NCBI RefSeq assembly: GCF_905475345.1
Contig: NC_066599.1
Location: 3,035,001-3,099,000, forward strand
Length of the DNA stretch: 64,000 bases
Direction: 5' to 3'
Source: Vespula vulgaris
Lineage: Eukaryota; Arthropoda; Insecta; Hymenoptera; Vespidae
How positions within the stretch are numbered: the first letter of the stretch is position 1; every line of letters begins with the position of its first letter. Positions 37,453 through 49,304 of the stretch are shown in pieces. Below the pieces are notes generated by a model. It ran no database searches and was not told the origin of the DNA. It worked only from the letters and a program-made list of their open reading frames with translations. The translations under genes were made by a program, and so were the position numbers.

Positions 37453-40400
37453 TGTGTATTGATCGTGAATGATCAAAGATTGTTAAGTAATTAAACAAAA
37501 AAAAATTGAATTAAATTAAAAAGAAAATAAAGAAGTAGAAAAGAAAAGAAAGAAAGCATCGCGTTAGTAGTCTCCTATTTTCTTTATTTTTCACGACACT
37601 TTAAGAGATAAAACCGTGTTATAGATTTTATAAGAAATAAAAAATGCATTGTAATAAAGGTGTGAAACAAAAAGGAAGGAAGAAAAAGACGTTAAAAGAA
37701 AAAGAAGGAAAAACATTTGCTGACGCAAATGAACGTTAGCAAATCTTTTTTTTACGAGAAATATTATTGCTTTAATTATTCGACAATTATTAATTAAATA
37801 TATGATACATTGTGCTATTATATCTTAACTCAATAATTAAATAGTTTTAATAGTTGTAAAAGATCGAGAAATAACGTAAGAATCAATTAATCTCTGTTAA
37901 ATATCTTTTTCTTTTTCTATATCTAATCTATTATTTAAAAAATCAATGTTAATATACGATACAATATTAATTTCAAGCGATTACGTATTTACAAGTAAAA
38001 AATTAAACGTGTATCGGAATTCTATATTGTATCTGAGAGATTTAAATTCTTTATTTTCGCATATTCACACACAAACACGCGCACGAATACACGTGCACGT
38101 CTATGTCAGCTTTTTTTCTTTTTTTAATCCGATCTCACATGGTTGTTACGACACACAGTTATTATGTCATTGCTGCACCTCGCCTTCGTTAATATCGACT
38201 ACCCAGTTGACTTTTACTTGAATTATAAATTTCATCATTTACATTTACAAAAAACACATCAATCGAATAATTTATTTTTTTCCCTTGTTCCTTCCATTTT
38301 TCGTTTTCTCCTTTTCTTTTTTATCATGCATAAAAACGTCATAGTTATTTCTAAATACGGAAATACATTGATACACTATGCGAACTTTAAACCATAAAAA
38401 AATTAATCAATGCTTCCTTGAACTAATTACATATAATAATAACACGAGTTTGATGTAACACTGAATATACATAAAACTGAATTTTTATTTTCTACAAAAA
38501 ATAATTGTAAAAAATTCGTTCGATATTCATTTTTATCGTGTCAAGGCAACGAAAAAAAAAAAGAGAAGAGAAAAGGAAAAAAAATAAATAGAAAATAATA
38601 ACGAACGTAAAGCACAGTAGTCTTCTTTGTTAAATCATGAATATTAGGAATCACGTTTTATCTGTTCAATGTCGTACCTTAATTTTTTGATGCACGAACA
38701 TTGACGATTATGGTCTTTGATCATGCAATCAATTATCGATGCAGTCTTTATATATTTTAATAATAATAAAAATAATAAATAAATCAATCAATTGCAAAAT
38801 GACGATATATCGCATATTAGCATTCAATTATTGAATATTAATAAGGCACGATTACAGTTGAATGAATATTCAAGAGAACGATGTGATCGTGGATCGTTAA
38901 TAAAACGATCTTTGTATTTTTTTAATCATTGAAAAATGATAAAATATATCAATATTTTTTCTATTTCTTTTTTCTTTTTTCCGCAGCTTTACACTGATCC
39001 TATTCAAGAACGTCGACTCTGTATTACGTAAGTATAAATAAAGGATTGCAAATCATCTCAATCTCAAACAAACAAGGACAATTGACCGCAGATAATAATC
39101 ACCGGATAATAATGATCAGCACGATGAACTTTTACTATATACGTAAATATAATAATAAAAGAATGCAATCATCGTTCATAATAATAACCTAAATGATTTA
39201 TCTGATCAGTGAATGATCAATGTCATCATTGATTACCATAAACGTAAATTGTTCATAATACGGGTGTTACCTTTAGACACACTTTGAAATAAATTTTGTT
39301 ATTTTATACGCACATATAGAGATCTATTGAAAATGATTTTTGAAATAGATCGTATAGAAATCATTGATTGTCCTATATGACAATATTGCATATTACATAT
39401 TATTATGTTTATAGCACCATATATAAAAGCGTGTAAAAGACATGATCCTAAAATAAACGAATGTATCATGAATTCGATCGAGGAACTTCGAGGGAAATTG
39501 GCAGAAGGTATTCCTGAACTCGATGCACCGGCTATCGAACCACTCAAATTAAATCAAATTCGTTTATTGAGAGGACCTACCGGGGCTAGGCTCGATATCA
39601 ATCTTACCGACATTGAGGTGAATTACAAATTTTAATTCGTATATTTTTTCATCGACAAATATTCTATCATTTTAATAAACAATTCAATGTTCCAAATTAT
39701 CCAATTTTAATTTCATTAAATCGAATCAATCAGATGGTAAAAATTATTTTTAAATTACCAGGTAAACGGACCGTCGACCTTTAAAGTACGTGACCTCAAA
39801 GCAAACACCGATGACGTGGTCTTCACTTTTAAGGTCAGCTTTGGAAAGCTTAATTTTCAAGGAAAATATCAGATAGATGCTAGATTGCTTTTACTCAAGC
39901 TTGCTGGACAGGGTGAACTCGTTGGTAACTTCAGTAAGTTCTATAATATATGCATATATAAATATATATACGCACAGACGTACACACGAAAACTTAAATA
40001 TGCCATCATTTTTTAAACAATTATGATTATTATTCTTCGAATGAACTTATTCTTACTGTATTACAGCTGGATATGATTCCGACGTTGTCTTGAAAGCACA
40101 AAAAATTTATAGAGACAATAACGTTTATTTACATTTTGAAAGAATGAAACTAAATATACGAATTGGTTCTGCTAATGTTTATCTAAGCAATTTATTTGGT
40201 GGCGATCCAGTTCTAGGTAAGATTATATATACATTTACATATATATGTATATGTATATATAAAAGTAAAATTAGATATAAATAATAATAATAATAATAAT
40301 GATGATAATAATAATTATTATTATTATATTATAAGGATCACATGTAAATATCAAAGATCAGGGAAGAACAATCGACACTTTTTTATTTTTATGATTCAGG

Positions 40401-40554
40401 ACCAGCCAGTAACGAGATCATAAATGCTAATAGCGCATTATTGTTAGAAGAGATTAGACCAGTGATGGAATCATCGTTAGCTGATCTTTTTACCAATGTT
40501 TCCAATAAAATCGTCAAATCCTTTACGTACGACGAACTGTTCCCAGAAAATTGA
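37088..40554 (+). CDS. JHBP-7, secreted takeout/JHBP-family protein with a split signal-peptide exon
   Basis: Six exons: 37088-37119, 38987-39027, 39415-39617, 39762-39933, 40067-40216 and 40400-40554 (753 nt, 250 residues). The first exon encodes only ten full codons (MVRVYIFIEI). The second, 41 nt, completes the signal peptide (CFTLILFKNVDSV). The two are separated by a 1.87-kb intron and joined in phase 2. Cys31 and Cys41 (ACKRHDPKINEC) form the pair, then GIPELDAPAIEPL, LKLAGQGELVGNFT, NLFGGDPVLG, and the end YDELFPEN. This gene has the most introns in the array and keeps introns at NFT and VLG that are missing from JHBP-5, 6 and 10. The first two exons are supported by frame, splice sites and the hydrophobic product; they are the least certain part. 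AATAAA at 40684-40689 may be its polyadenylation signal. Confidence 0.88.
37387..37451. repeat. (AAT)n trinucleotide repeat in JHBP-7 intron 1
   Basis: About twenty units. It creates poly-Asn (plus) and poly-Tyr (minus) frames that are not coding. Confidence 0.95.
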
Positions 40555-40797
40555 ACGAATTCTAGACAAATTAGAATCTGTTACGTCAAATTCATCTAAT
40601 TAACGACAGCACACTTCAGGTTTTTCAAAGATTGTGCCGATACTTTCATAAACAGCATAATAATACTCGAAAGAGGATAAAACAATAAACAAAAAAAAAA
40701 AGAAAAAACAAAGAGAACAAAAAGAAAAAAATATATATATGTATATAATATGTATATCTAATCATACTTATTAGAAGAATTGTAAAGAAATTCAAAA
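40555..40797. other. Compact convergent 3' junction between JHBP-7 and JHBP-8
   Basis: Only 243 bp separate the two stop codons. A plus-strand AATAAA is at 40684-40689, inside poly-A-rich DNA. On the minus strand no exact AATAAA was seen between the stop and the JHBP-7 stop, only AATAAG near 40768. The two mature 3' ends may overlap. Confidence 0.7.
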
Positions 40798-42912
40798 TTA
40801 GGGCACCAGCTCAGCTTTCGTAAGAACACCGAGTGCTCGAGCTGCTAAAGCTCTGCTAATCGTTGCAGCTGTGTCCTCGATGATAGGACTGGCTATGTCA
40901 AGAACTAATCGTGGATTAGAATTGAAGAACGTTGCTGCTGCGTCAGCTAAAATAAGAAAGAAAAGAAATATTTACAAGACCCAATAGATATATAGAAATA
41001 TATATAACTATACATATGTATGTAATAGAACGTAAAGAAGATAATTAAGAAAGAAAAAAAAAAAAAAAAGGAAATTAAATATAATTTTTCTAATCACCAG
41101 CTACAGTATGAGAAGGTGGTGCCTTCAATTTAATATTTCCACTGCCAACACGAATTTTTGTATCTAATTTATCGATCTCTAGCCTTTGTATACCATCCTT
41201 GTCGGTGATTTCTTTTCCCTGTGCATTAACTTTGGCCTCAGTATTGGCTAACAAAATTATAAACAATAAATAAATAAATATATAAATTACTAAATATTTA
41301 TATATATATATGTAAAAATATATATATATAATGTTTAATAATATTAAATAAATAAATAAATATATATATATATATATAAAATGTAAAGTGTCGAAGATAA
41401 GAATTTTCTTTTTTTCTATATTTCGTAATAAAGTTGCAAACTCACTGAAATTTCCTTTGAAACTGCCAGCACCGTTGAGTGGTAATAATAAGAGTCTACC
41501 ATGAACATCGTAATCACCTTTTACATGAACATGAGGTAATTGTACCTTTATGGAAACTGTTAGATCATGGGGATTGGCATTCAGTTCCTCAACCAAGAAA
41601 TTTGTAGCACCGTAAACACGTATTTGACTCATATTCGCTTTTATTTTAAGAGCTTCCAAATTTCTGTCGACTGTTAGAGATGGCAGAAGAAGCGGATCCA
41701 AAGGTGGTAATTTCAAGGACGGTATACCTTTAGCTAAGAATGGTGTAATGGTTTCCAATTGTTTAAGTACACATTTGTCATAAGTTGGAAGATCGCTTGT
41801 TCGTGGACAAGCAGTTACACCTGGAGCTAAATGAAAAAGAAAAAGGAAAGGATCAATTAACAAATGAAAAAAATAAAAAAAGAGAAAGAAAGGAAAAAAA
41901 GATCAAAAAAAGAACATTAACACATACCATTCTGAAAGTTTTAATTCTTTTTATACGTGAAACGAATCAAACGTGTTTTTCAACGTGACACTCGATGCGA
42001 AACTTAAAAATCGAAAGTAGAAAGTGAAATTACTAGCTGAGAAAGGTCGATAGTTTTTTTTTTATTTATTCATTCTTTTTCCTTTTTATTTTTATCGAAA
42101 TATGCTAATTTCCTTTTTATTTTTATCGATATATGCTATAAATTAAGTTCCCCCTAGAGTTTATACTTATACGTATACATATATATATTATATATATGTA
42201 TATATATATGTATATATATATAATAATATGTGTATGCGAATTGTATGCGTATGTGCATATGTCTATGCACGTATATATATATAATATATATGTACGAGAA
42301 ATGTTTTTGCAATATATGTAAATTGCCCATTTTGCAATAGTAGTTTTTCTATCGTTCACCTAGAATGGAATGCATGTAATGTCTGCGAGAAAGGAACGCC
42401 TACGGGCATTGTTTTAAGCTAGAAGAAACACTTTCGAACTTATACGACTTTTCTTTTGTTAAGTCTTTACGTTCACAAGAAATTCTAAAGTGAAAGAAAA
42501 ATAGAGAGGGAAAAAGAAAGAAAGAAAGAAAGAAAGAAAGAAACAGAGAGAGAGAGAGAGAGAGAGAGAAAGAGTCGTATAAAAAAAATTCATAGAATTC
42601 AAGAAAAAATTTAATTGCAAAAATCATGGAAGAATCATTCGTAGAATATTCTAAATAAATTCTAATGACAATAATGAAATATCACATATAAAAAATAATT
42701 GAAGAAAATGAAAACAGAAAGGAAAAGAAAAAATGACAAAAGAAGAAAAAGAAAAATAAATAAATAAATAAATAAATGTATTTTATTTTCGCTACTGTTA
42801 AATATTCAAATGCAATATAATAATATAAATATTAATGTTACTTACGTAATTCGGCGAGTATGATCCTCGATGAGATCGCGAAAATCGCCAGGAATCCTAT
42901 GAGTATCGTCAT
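40798..42912 (-). CDS. JHBP-8, secreted takeout/JHBP-family protein with wider Cys spacing
   Basis: Four exons on the minus strand: 42846-42912, 41446-41826, 41098-41247 and 40798-40946 (747 nt, 248 residues). The signal peptide is about residues 1-20 (MTILIGFLAIFAISSRIILA). The Cys pair is Cys29 and Cys41 (ACPRTSDLPTYDKC), with eleven residues between instead of nine. GIPSLKLPPLDPLLLP follows, then QLPHVHVKGDYDVHGRLLLLPL with GAGSFKGNFT. The NLF-GD-VLG region is replaced by KLKAPPSHTVAADAAATFF, and the C terminus is Ala-rich (RALAARALGVLTKAELVP), without LFP. Exon 2 fuses segments that JHBP-7 encodes in two exons, while the NFT intron is kept. Intron 1 is 1.0 kb. Transcription is towards JHBP-7. 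Confidence 0.93.
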
Positions 42913-42977
42913 CCTTCGTCGATGATCTATCTATCTATGAAGATCTTTGATCCAACAAATTCGGATCTCGTGGACCG

Positions 42978-43020
42978 TGTATTTATTTATTTATGTATCT
43001 ATTTATTTATTTATTTATCT

Positions 43021-43053
<33 letters not shown>

Positions 43054-43110
43054 GTATATATATATAATGTGTGTATATATGTGTATGTGTGTGTGTATGT
43101 GTATGTGTGC
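42978..43110. repeat. Compound microsatellite (TTTA)n(TATC)n(TA)n(GT)n
   Basis: Four adjoining short-unit runs between the JHBP-8 start codon and its candidate TATA boxes, so the repeat probably lies in the transcribed leader. Confidence 0.9.
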
Positions 43111-43170
43111 ACGAGTATCGTAATTAGCAAGAGCGATATTGAAAATGCGTGCGATGGCCCCTGTGCTCGG

Positions 43171-43210
43171 GTATATATAAACTAAGTGTACTTTCTCCGA
43201 GTATATAGCG
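43171..43210 (-). promoter_or_regulatory. Candidate TATA boxes of JHBP-8
   Basis: On the minus strand two TATA-like elements occur: GCTATATAC at about 43201-43209 and TTTATATATACC at about 43170-43181, about 260-300 bp upstream of the start codon. Either could direct initiation near 43145-43176. I cannot tell which is used. Confidence 0.45.
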
Positions 43211-45058
43211 CCCCACTCAGCGCAATAGTGAATTTATCACGGTAGAATGGTTTCTTTTAACTTTGTCAGGGCCGTAAACAACTTGGTACCGATTGAAATA
43301 TGTATATATATAACCCTACATCCGATTTAAATAATGAAATTATCTGAACAAGTTGTTGGCCGTTTATTTTCTTTTCTTTTATAATTATTTATAATCAATT
43401 ATCGTGCTTAATAATTTATATTTTATCTTTAACATCATTTCGATAATCATAAATTGATTGTTATCGTAATTGATGATAATCGATTATGTTAATCATAGAT
43501 TGATTAATTAATCAGCAATATAATATTATGAATATTATTATTAATCGTTGTATTCATCAATAAATAAATACGATTATTTACTTCGACAAAATGTTTTTAA
43601 ATAGATAATAAACAATGAATAATTAACTTATAGGTAATCGAACAATTATATAAGAAATTGAGGATGATCGTTGAGGATGATCACCGATTCATTATCGTCA
43701 TTTTTAGATATATTTTTAAGAAAAAAATAAAATCTATTTGTCCATCGCATATTATAGAAAGTTTTCCAATTATATTTTCTTCTTCGTAACGATAGATACA
43801 TTCTTAGAACCATCACGTTCTTCGTTATTATTATTGTATACTATTTTTACCATACTGTAAAAGTACGCGTCGGTGGAATTTGTAAGGCTATAATTTTCTT
43901 TCCTGACAAATCGATAGTAGCGAGATCATCGAGCCAAGATTACAACTTTCTTCGATCGTGAAAGGGGTAAAGACCACAGCGAAAGCGTTAACTCGCCTAC
44001 GATATGTCCGGATTGAATTGTCGAATTAAAAAATACTATTCTTTAAATTATTTCGAATAAATAAATAAAGAAAGAATTAAGGAAATAAATAAAAATTAAT
44101 ATATAAACAATTTTGTTAAAAATAATGTAATTTGTTATTAAAAATCGTATTTTTGTCACGTTGTTATTATCTTCCTTTTCCTTTTAGCTTTTCTTCTTCC
44201 ATTAGTCTTTGGACATTTTTTGAAAATTACGATGATCACTGTCCTCTGACAGGTATTATACAGGTTAATCACACTAATGTCCTTCTCGACGAACCTGCGC
44301 AATCGTTTCCTGCGTAATACGCTTTCAAAAGATGTTGAAGACGTTTCACGTTCTATGTACTTTGCGATAGTCATACATCTACTGTTCATCCTTCTTCAAA
44401 TAACTATACATGTCGTTTCGCTTGGCTAATTCTAATTAGACGATAATATCATTTGATTTGACGATCAAACTGTTAGTGTCTCCTTTCATATTAAGGAGGA
44501 CGTAATTATATGTATATACCTATAAGTCAATTAATTGTTATATCTAATAAATAAATACGTAAGCGCGCAGATAAGTTCTTTTATTAGAATAAGAACAGAA
44601 TTTATTCTCTCGATATGATGTTAACGTTAAGAATGTTTTTTTACCTAGGTAAAAAAATTTATAATAATGATAATATTATTATTAACGTATCTATAATGTA
44701 TTTAAAAATAAGATAAGTTGAACTAAATGCAAGTTAATATAAATGTGTGTATGTGTATATGTATGTCTGAATCTAAATAACTTTTTTGACATTTTGTGGC
44801 CGACGTTTATATATGGTTTTACATCAGTGTGTTATGCAGATCAATTTCATTAAAAATTAATCAACATCGATGTTACGACGCCATTATTGTTAATTCACGA
44901 TTGCTTTCATTAAAATAAATAAATAAATACATAAATAAATGAACGAACGATTAGGTAGATACAATTAAAAAATTATAGATTAATAGAAAAATTAATAAGC
45001 TAATGATAATAATAATGGTGAGTAAAATGTAATAATAATAAAAAGATCTATCACCAAA

Positions 45059-45331
45059 TTAATTAATCATTGGAAGATCATTATACATCCGATATACCAT
45101 AGCATCAGCTGTTTTCTCGCTGAGAGCCTTGGTTGTCAAGTCATCGGCAAGCATAGCTGCAACTGCTTCGGCAGCCATTAAACCTGTCGAGGAAAGTCAA
45201 ACATGAATGAAAGATTAAGTGAGTTTACTTCGTTACGAAGCCGTATTATTAAGTCAATCTCTCATGAAAGCGAAAGCTTTTACTTTTACGTTCGATCCTT
45301 TCTTTTTTCATCTCTGTTTATATACATATAT

Positions 45332-45379
<48 letters not shown>

Positions 45380-48300
45380 ATATATATATGAATATACAGG
45401 TGTATATATAAATATATAAATATACATAAGATATGTAATATTAGTAGTAATAAATATTTATGATTATAATACTAAATAATAATATTAAATCTATATACTA
45501 TATTAGTATATTAGTTAATGTAATATAATTAGTAGATAATAAATATATTATACTAAGCTCATTATACTATACTAGTAATAGATATTAGTAATACGAAATA
45601 TTAATGTATTATATACTATACTATATATTGTACTAATATTAGATTTTTTATATCAATATAAAAAAAAGATAATAATACAACAACAACAATAATAATAATA
45701 ATATCTATAAATAAATATCCATTAGAGTTTTTTAAAAATCGCATGCTTCAATTATTTATCATAATTTATCCATTTGAAAGTAAAAAAAGATTATGAGATA
45801 GGCATTTAAGAGAAGTCTTGACGAAGTGAATTTCACGTTCATCAAAGAAGAAACTTCTTTTAAGGATTTACAGGTAAATATCTACATAGGCATTTAAAGC
45901 ATGTATTACATACATAGTACTATGGGATTATGTAATTACGCTCTCGTAATAGACGTTTCATGCGGTACGTTGTACGAACCATGACCATATAGGATTTCCA
46001 TTTGATAATCAATATATCGACGTATACCTTAACACGAACGATTCAACAAACTTTCGTTTTGTTAGATTTCTCGTTTCACTGTAACCGTACGTACCTTGAG
46101 TTAATATAGATTTTACAGGTCCTTCCTCATTCATTCCTTGAAGATCGATTCTTTTATCTTTCGATGTTAATTTTGCCCTGGTGGCACGTACTGTCATCGA
46201 ATCGTTTTTATCTTTCTTCAATTCAACCGTGAAATCACCGAGAAGCTCGGCTGTTTATAATAAAAAAAAAAAAAAAAGGAAAGAAAGAAGAAAATTTAAT
46301 AGGAAGAATAATTAATATCAAACTTTAATACTGAAATCAATTCTAAACGGATTATACTTAATTTGACCTGTTTTATCTAATTGAATATAATTACTTCAAT
46401 TTTATTACTTATTTTTTCTCTTTTTTCAATATATTTTCATACTTTTGAGTATTTCAAGTCAAATAATTTATGTTATCTCGAACATCGTTATATCGAACAT
46501 ATATGCTTATGTATAATATGTTATACATAATTATCATATATACTTTAGTTATTATTTTCAATCAAATATATATATATATATACACTCATATGAAATATAT
46601 ATTAATTATTTAATTATATATTTTAACTTACTTATTTTCATATTACTCTTATTTTAATTTCAATATAACTCCGTCAACTTAAATATCAAGTTTCATATTA
46701 TATCTAAATATAACAAAATAATAACGATAAGAAATTTTTAATACAACATTATTTAAATATGATCTAGGTTATTTTAGAAAAAAAAAAGAAAAATGGTGAA
46801 ATAAAATAAAAGAATTATTATATAAACTTACTGAAATTTCCGGCTAGTAATCCATTCCCCCTTAATATCTCCTCTCCCACTTTTCCTGTGAGCATATATT
46901 CAGACTTCACACGAAGAAGTGGCACGCGTATTCGCATGATCACGTGCATCACGTCGTCCTTGTGAAAATCACTTTATTGTATATACATCTTTTACGCAAC
47001 TACTGTTACTTCGATCTAAACTATTAGATCATCGTAACGATAACGACAACAATAACAATAACAATAATAATAACAATTATTATTATTATTCTTATTATTA
47101 TTATTACAATAAATAATATCAGATACCTCTGAATCATTTTCCGGATGAGCACGTTTTATACGTCTAATTTCTTTTGATTCATTTCCCATTCCGCCATAAT
47201 GATAAATCAATTCCATACCCTCCTCGAAGTATCCTTCCTTTTCTTGATAATTTTCTGCGTATCTTGCTAGATCTTTTAATCTTTTTTCTTCTAATGCTTT
47301 CTTAATACGATCATTCATCTTCGTCAATGATTCACCCTCAGTAAAATTATGAATAAACATTCTCGCATTCTCTTGAATATCCTATCAATAAATATTAATT
47401 ATTTTTCTTAATAAATAAATTAAAAAAAAAAAAAAAAAGAACAATGACAACAACAAATGCTTAAACCTTCATGACATCTTCAAATCCATAAACTTTCGCT
47501 TCTCGATTAGCCTGCAATCTCATATTACCAAAATGTTTAACTCCATTCGAATTTTTCTCATCGGCGTAGATTATATCAATGTAACCTGGCCTATTTTCTA
47601 ATCTTTGATCGGACGATTTAATCGAGTCCGATCTTTGAGACATTATTTCGACTTTTCCATCGACATTACCACTTTCTTGATAATCCCTACGTTGATCAGC
47701 AAAATACGACGTAGTTGATCTTTCGGTCGATTGTTGCAATTTTCCATCGACATTACCACTCGTTTTGTAATTCCTACGTTGTTCGGTAAAATACGATGTA
47801 CTTGATCTTTCAATCGGTCGTTCCAATTTAATTTCTCTATTTTCTGAAGCTGAAACATGAACGTCTTCATGATTTTGTTCAGACGTTTGAGAACTTCCAT
47901 GATCTTGCATTGAAAATGAACTTTTATTTGAATCAGAACTACCAGGACAATCTGGTTCGTCTTTATCATTTCTAGAAGTCTCTTGATTGGTTTTCGTGTT
48001 CTTTAAACTTTGTGCGTATATAACGTGAACGCTCGAGGGATATTTCAAGTTATCAGGTGTCCTATGAGTTTCCATTCTCTCTTCAATCTTTAAGTTTCTC
48101 ATGTAAGAAGAATCCGTTGTTGTAAATTCGGTCATTTTTTCTCGAGGTTCTTGATAACTACGTTCATCGAAACGAGCTTGTCGTCGTTGCTCGTAACTTC
48201 CGTAATTACTTTCACTTGATTTTTCGTAAGCAGTATGTCGAGGCTGATACTGTGTTATCCTTTCAAATCGATCATCGTTAGATCGAGACGAATTAAATTC

Positions 48301-48702
48301 GCTCGTGGTAACATCGTCACTATTATCCTTCCTCATATTATTAACAACCGTGTGAAATTTGTATCGGATCGATTCGAGATCACCTAAATCGCTGTAAGTT
48401 ACATATCCAGCTTCTAATTCGCTCAGATTAGATCTCAATTTTCCACGTGCCACGTGAATACTTTCTATCGTCGAATCGTTTAATCCTGATATCTCTATGT
48501 TTCTTAATATCATCCTGTAACTAGTGTTACCTTCCGATTGATCGACCTTCACCATTGGAACTCTCAATGGATCTAATTGGCCAACTTTCGATAAACCACC
48601 TGCTAACAATTTAGCCCACATCGTTTGAGACATCTCCAATAACGAACACTTTGCTAAAACTAGCATATAAAATCCTAGTAATATTTTCAAATATTTCCAC
48701 AT
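45059..48702 (-). CDS. JHBP-9, 632-residue JHBP-like protein interrupted by a long charged insertion
   Basis: Five exons on the minus strand: 47467-48702, 47127-47381, 46832-46958, 46095-46250 and 45059-45183 (1899 nt, 632 residues). Residues 1-20 are a signal peptide (MWKYLKILLGFYMLVLAKCS). Residues 25-120 look like the first JHBP strands (LDPLRVPMVKVDQSEG, LRNIEISGL). From about 121 to 497 the chain is hydrophilic, rich in Ser, Asn, Glu, Arg and Gln, with a 29-residue tandem duplication at about 298-355. The JHBP pattern resumes at about 498 (MRIRVPLLRVKSEYMLTGKV, GLLAGNFTELLGDF) and ends PMIN. There is no N-terminal C-X9-C pair. The exon 1 donor (AAG/GTTTAA), the exon 2 donor (GAG/GTATCT) and the exon 3 acceptor (CACAAG, poor pyrimidine tract) are weak, but each keeps the frame. 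Whether the insertion is cleaved, disordered or functional cannot be told from the sequence. Confidence 0.85.
45341..45376. repeat. (TA)n microsatellite in JHBP-9 intron 4
   Basis: TA run about 160 bp from the last exon of JHBP-9. Confidence 0.95.
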
Positions 48703-48720
48703 CTTTTATCTTTCTTCTTC

Positions 48721-48763
<43 letters not shown>

Positions 48764-49184
48764 CAAATATTTTGTATATAATTAAAAGCTGTTATTTCTT
48801 TTAAGAACTTTGAATTATTCTCGATTCTCGATTATTATTTATTTTCGATCATAATCTATCCAAACGTAGACTGGCTTGTATACGAGCATAAGCACGATTA
48901 TAACGATTATGATTATTATTAGAACTATTGAAATAATCGTACAAATAAATTCGATTGGTTTAGGATAACGAATCCTCGTTCTCTCGACGGGATCAACCGA
49001 AACGATCGATGGATCTCTCGAGGAACATCTCTCAATCCTTGATTGATTATCAATTGTTAATTTTCGACGAGTTTTTTAACACGAATAATAAAGTCTAATA
49101 AAAACCTATAGACTTTGTTTACGTTTTAATACGTACGAATAGATAGATAAACACTAAATGCAAGTGTACGATACGTCTACGAGG

Positions 49185-49194
49185 TATTTTTATA
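49185..49194 (-). promoter_or_regulatory. TATA box of JHBP-9
   Basis: Read on the minus strand this is CTATAAAAATACC, the best TATA match in the spacer. It predicts a start near 49162 and a 5' leader of up to about 460 nt before the start codon at 48702, which could contain an intron. Confidence 0.55.
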
Positions 49195-49304
49195 GGCGAT
49201 CGTGGAAGGGCATACGATCTGGGCCATGGACCAAGTCATTCTTGACATGTCGATCTTGGTCAGATAACTATTCTCTCTTTTTATCATTTGGAAATCGTTT
49301 CCTT

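Larger units (their letters stand above)
42913..45058. other. Spacer between JHBP-9 (3' end) and JHBP-8 (5' end)
   Basis: About 2.1 kb with no coding exon found. It carries the JHBP-8 leader and promoter at its left end, including a compound microsatellite (42978-43110). The remainder is AT-rich with a less AT-rich stretch at about 43860-44000. Confidence 0.65.

Noticed and set aside
37062..37476. Poly-Asn and poly-Tyr open frames
   Set aside because: They come from an (AAT)n run inside JHBP-7 intron 1. Only the first 32 nt from 37088 is supported as coding, in another role.
39299..39547. Minus-strand open frame over JHBP-7 exon 3
   Set aside because: It is antisense to a supported coding exon. 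The same holds for 21531-21713, 30450-30668, 50942-51139 and 47643-47969.
44130..44390. Overlapping 60-77-codon frames between JHBP-8 and JHBP-9
   Set aside because: No family similarity, no splice partners, and frames open on both strands by chance.
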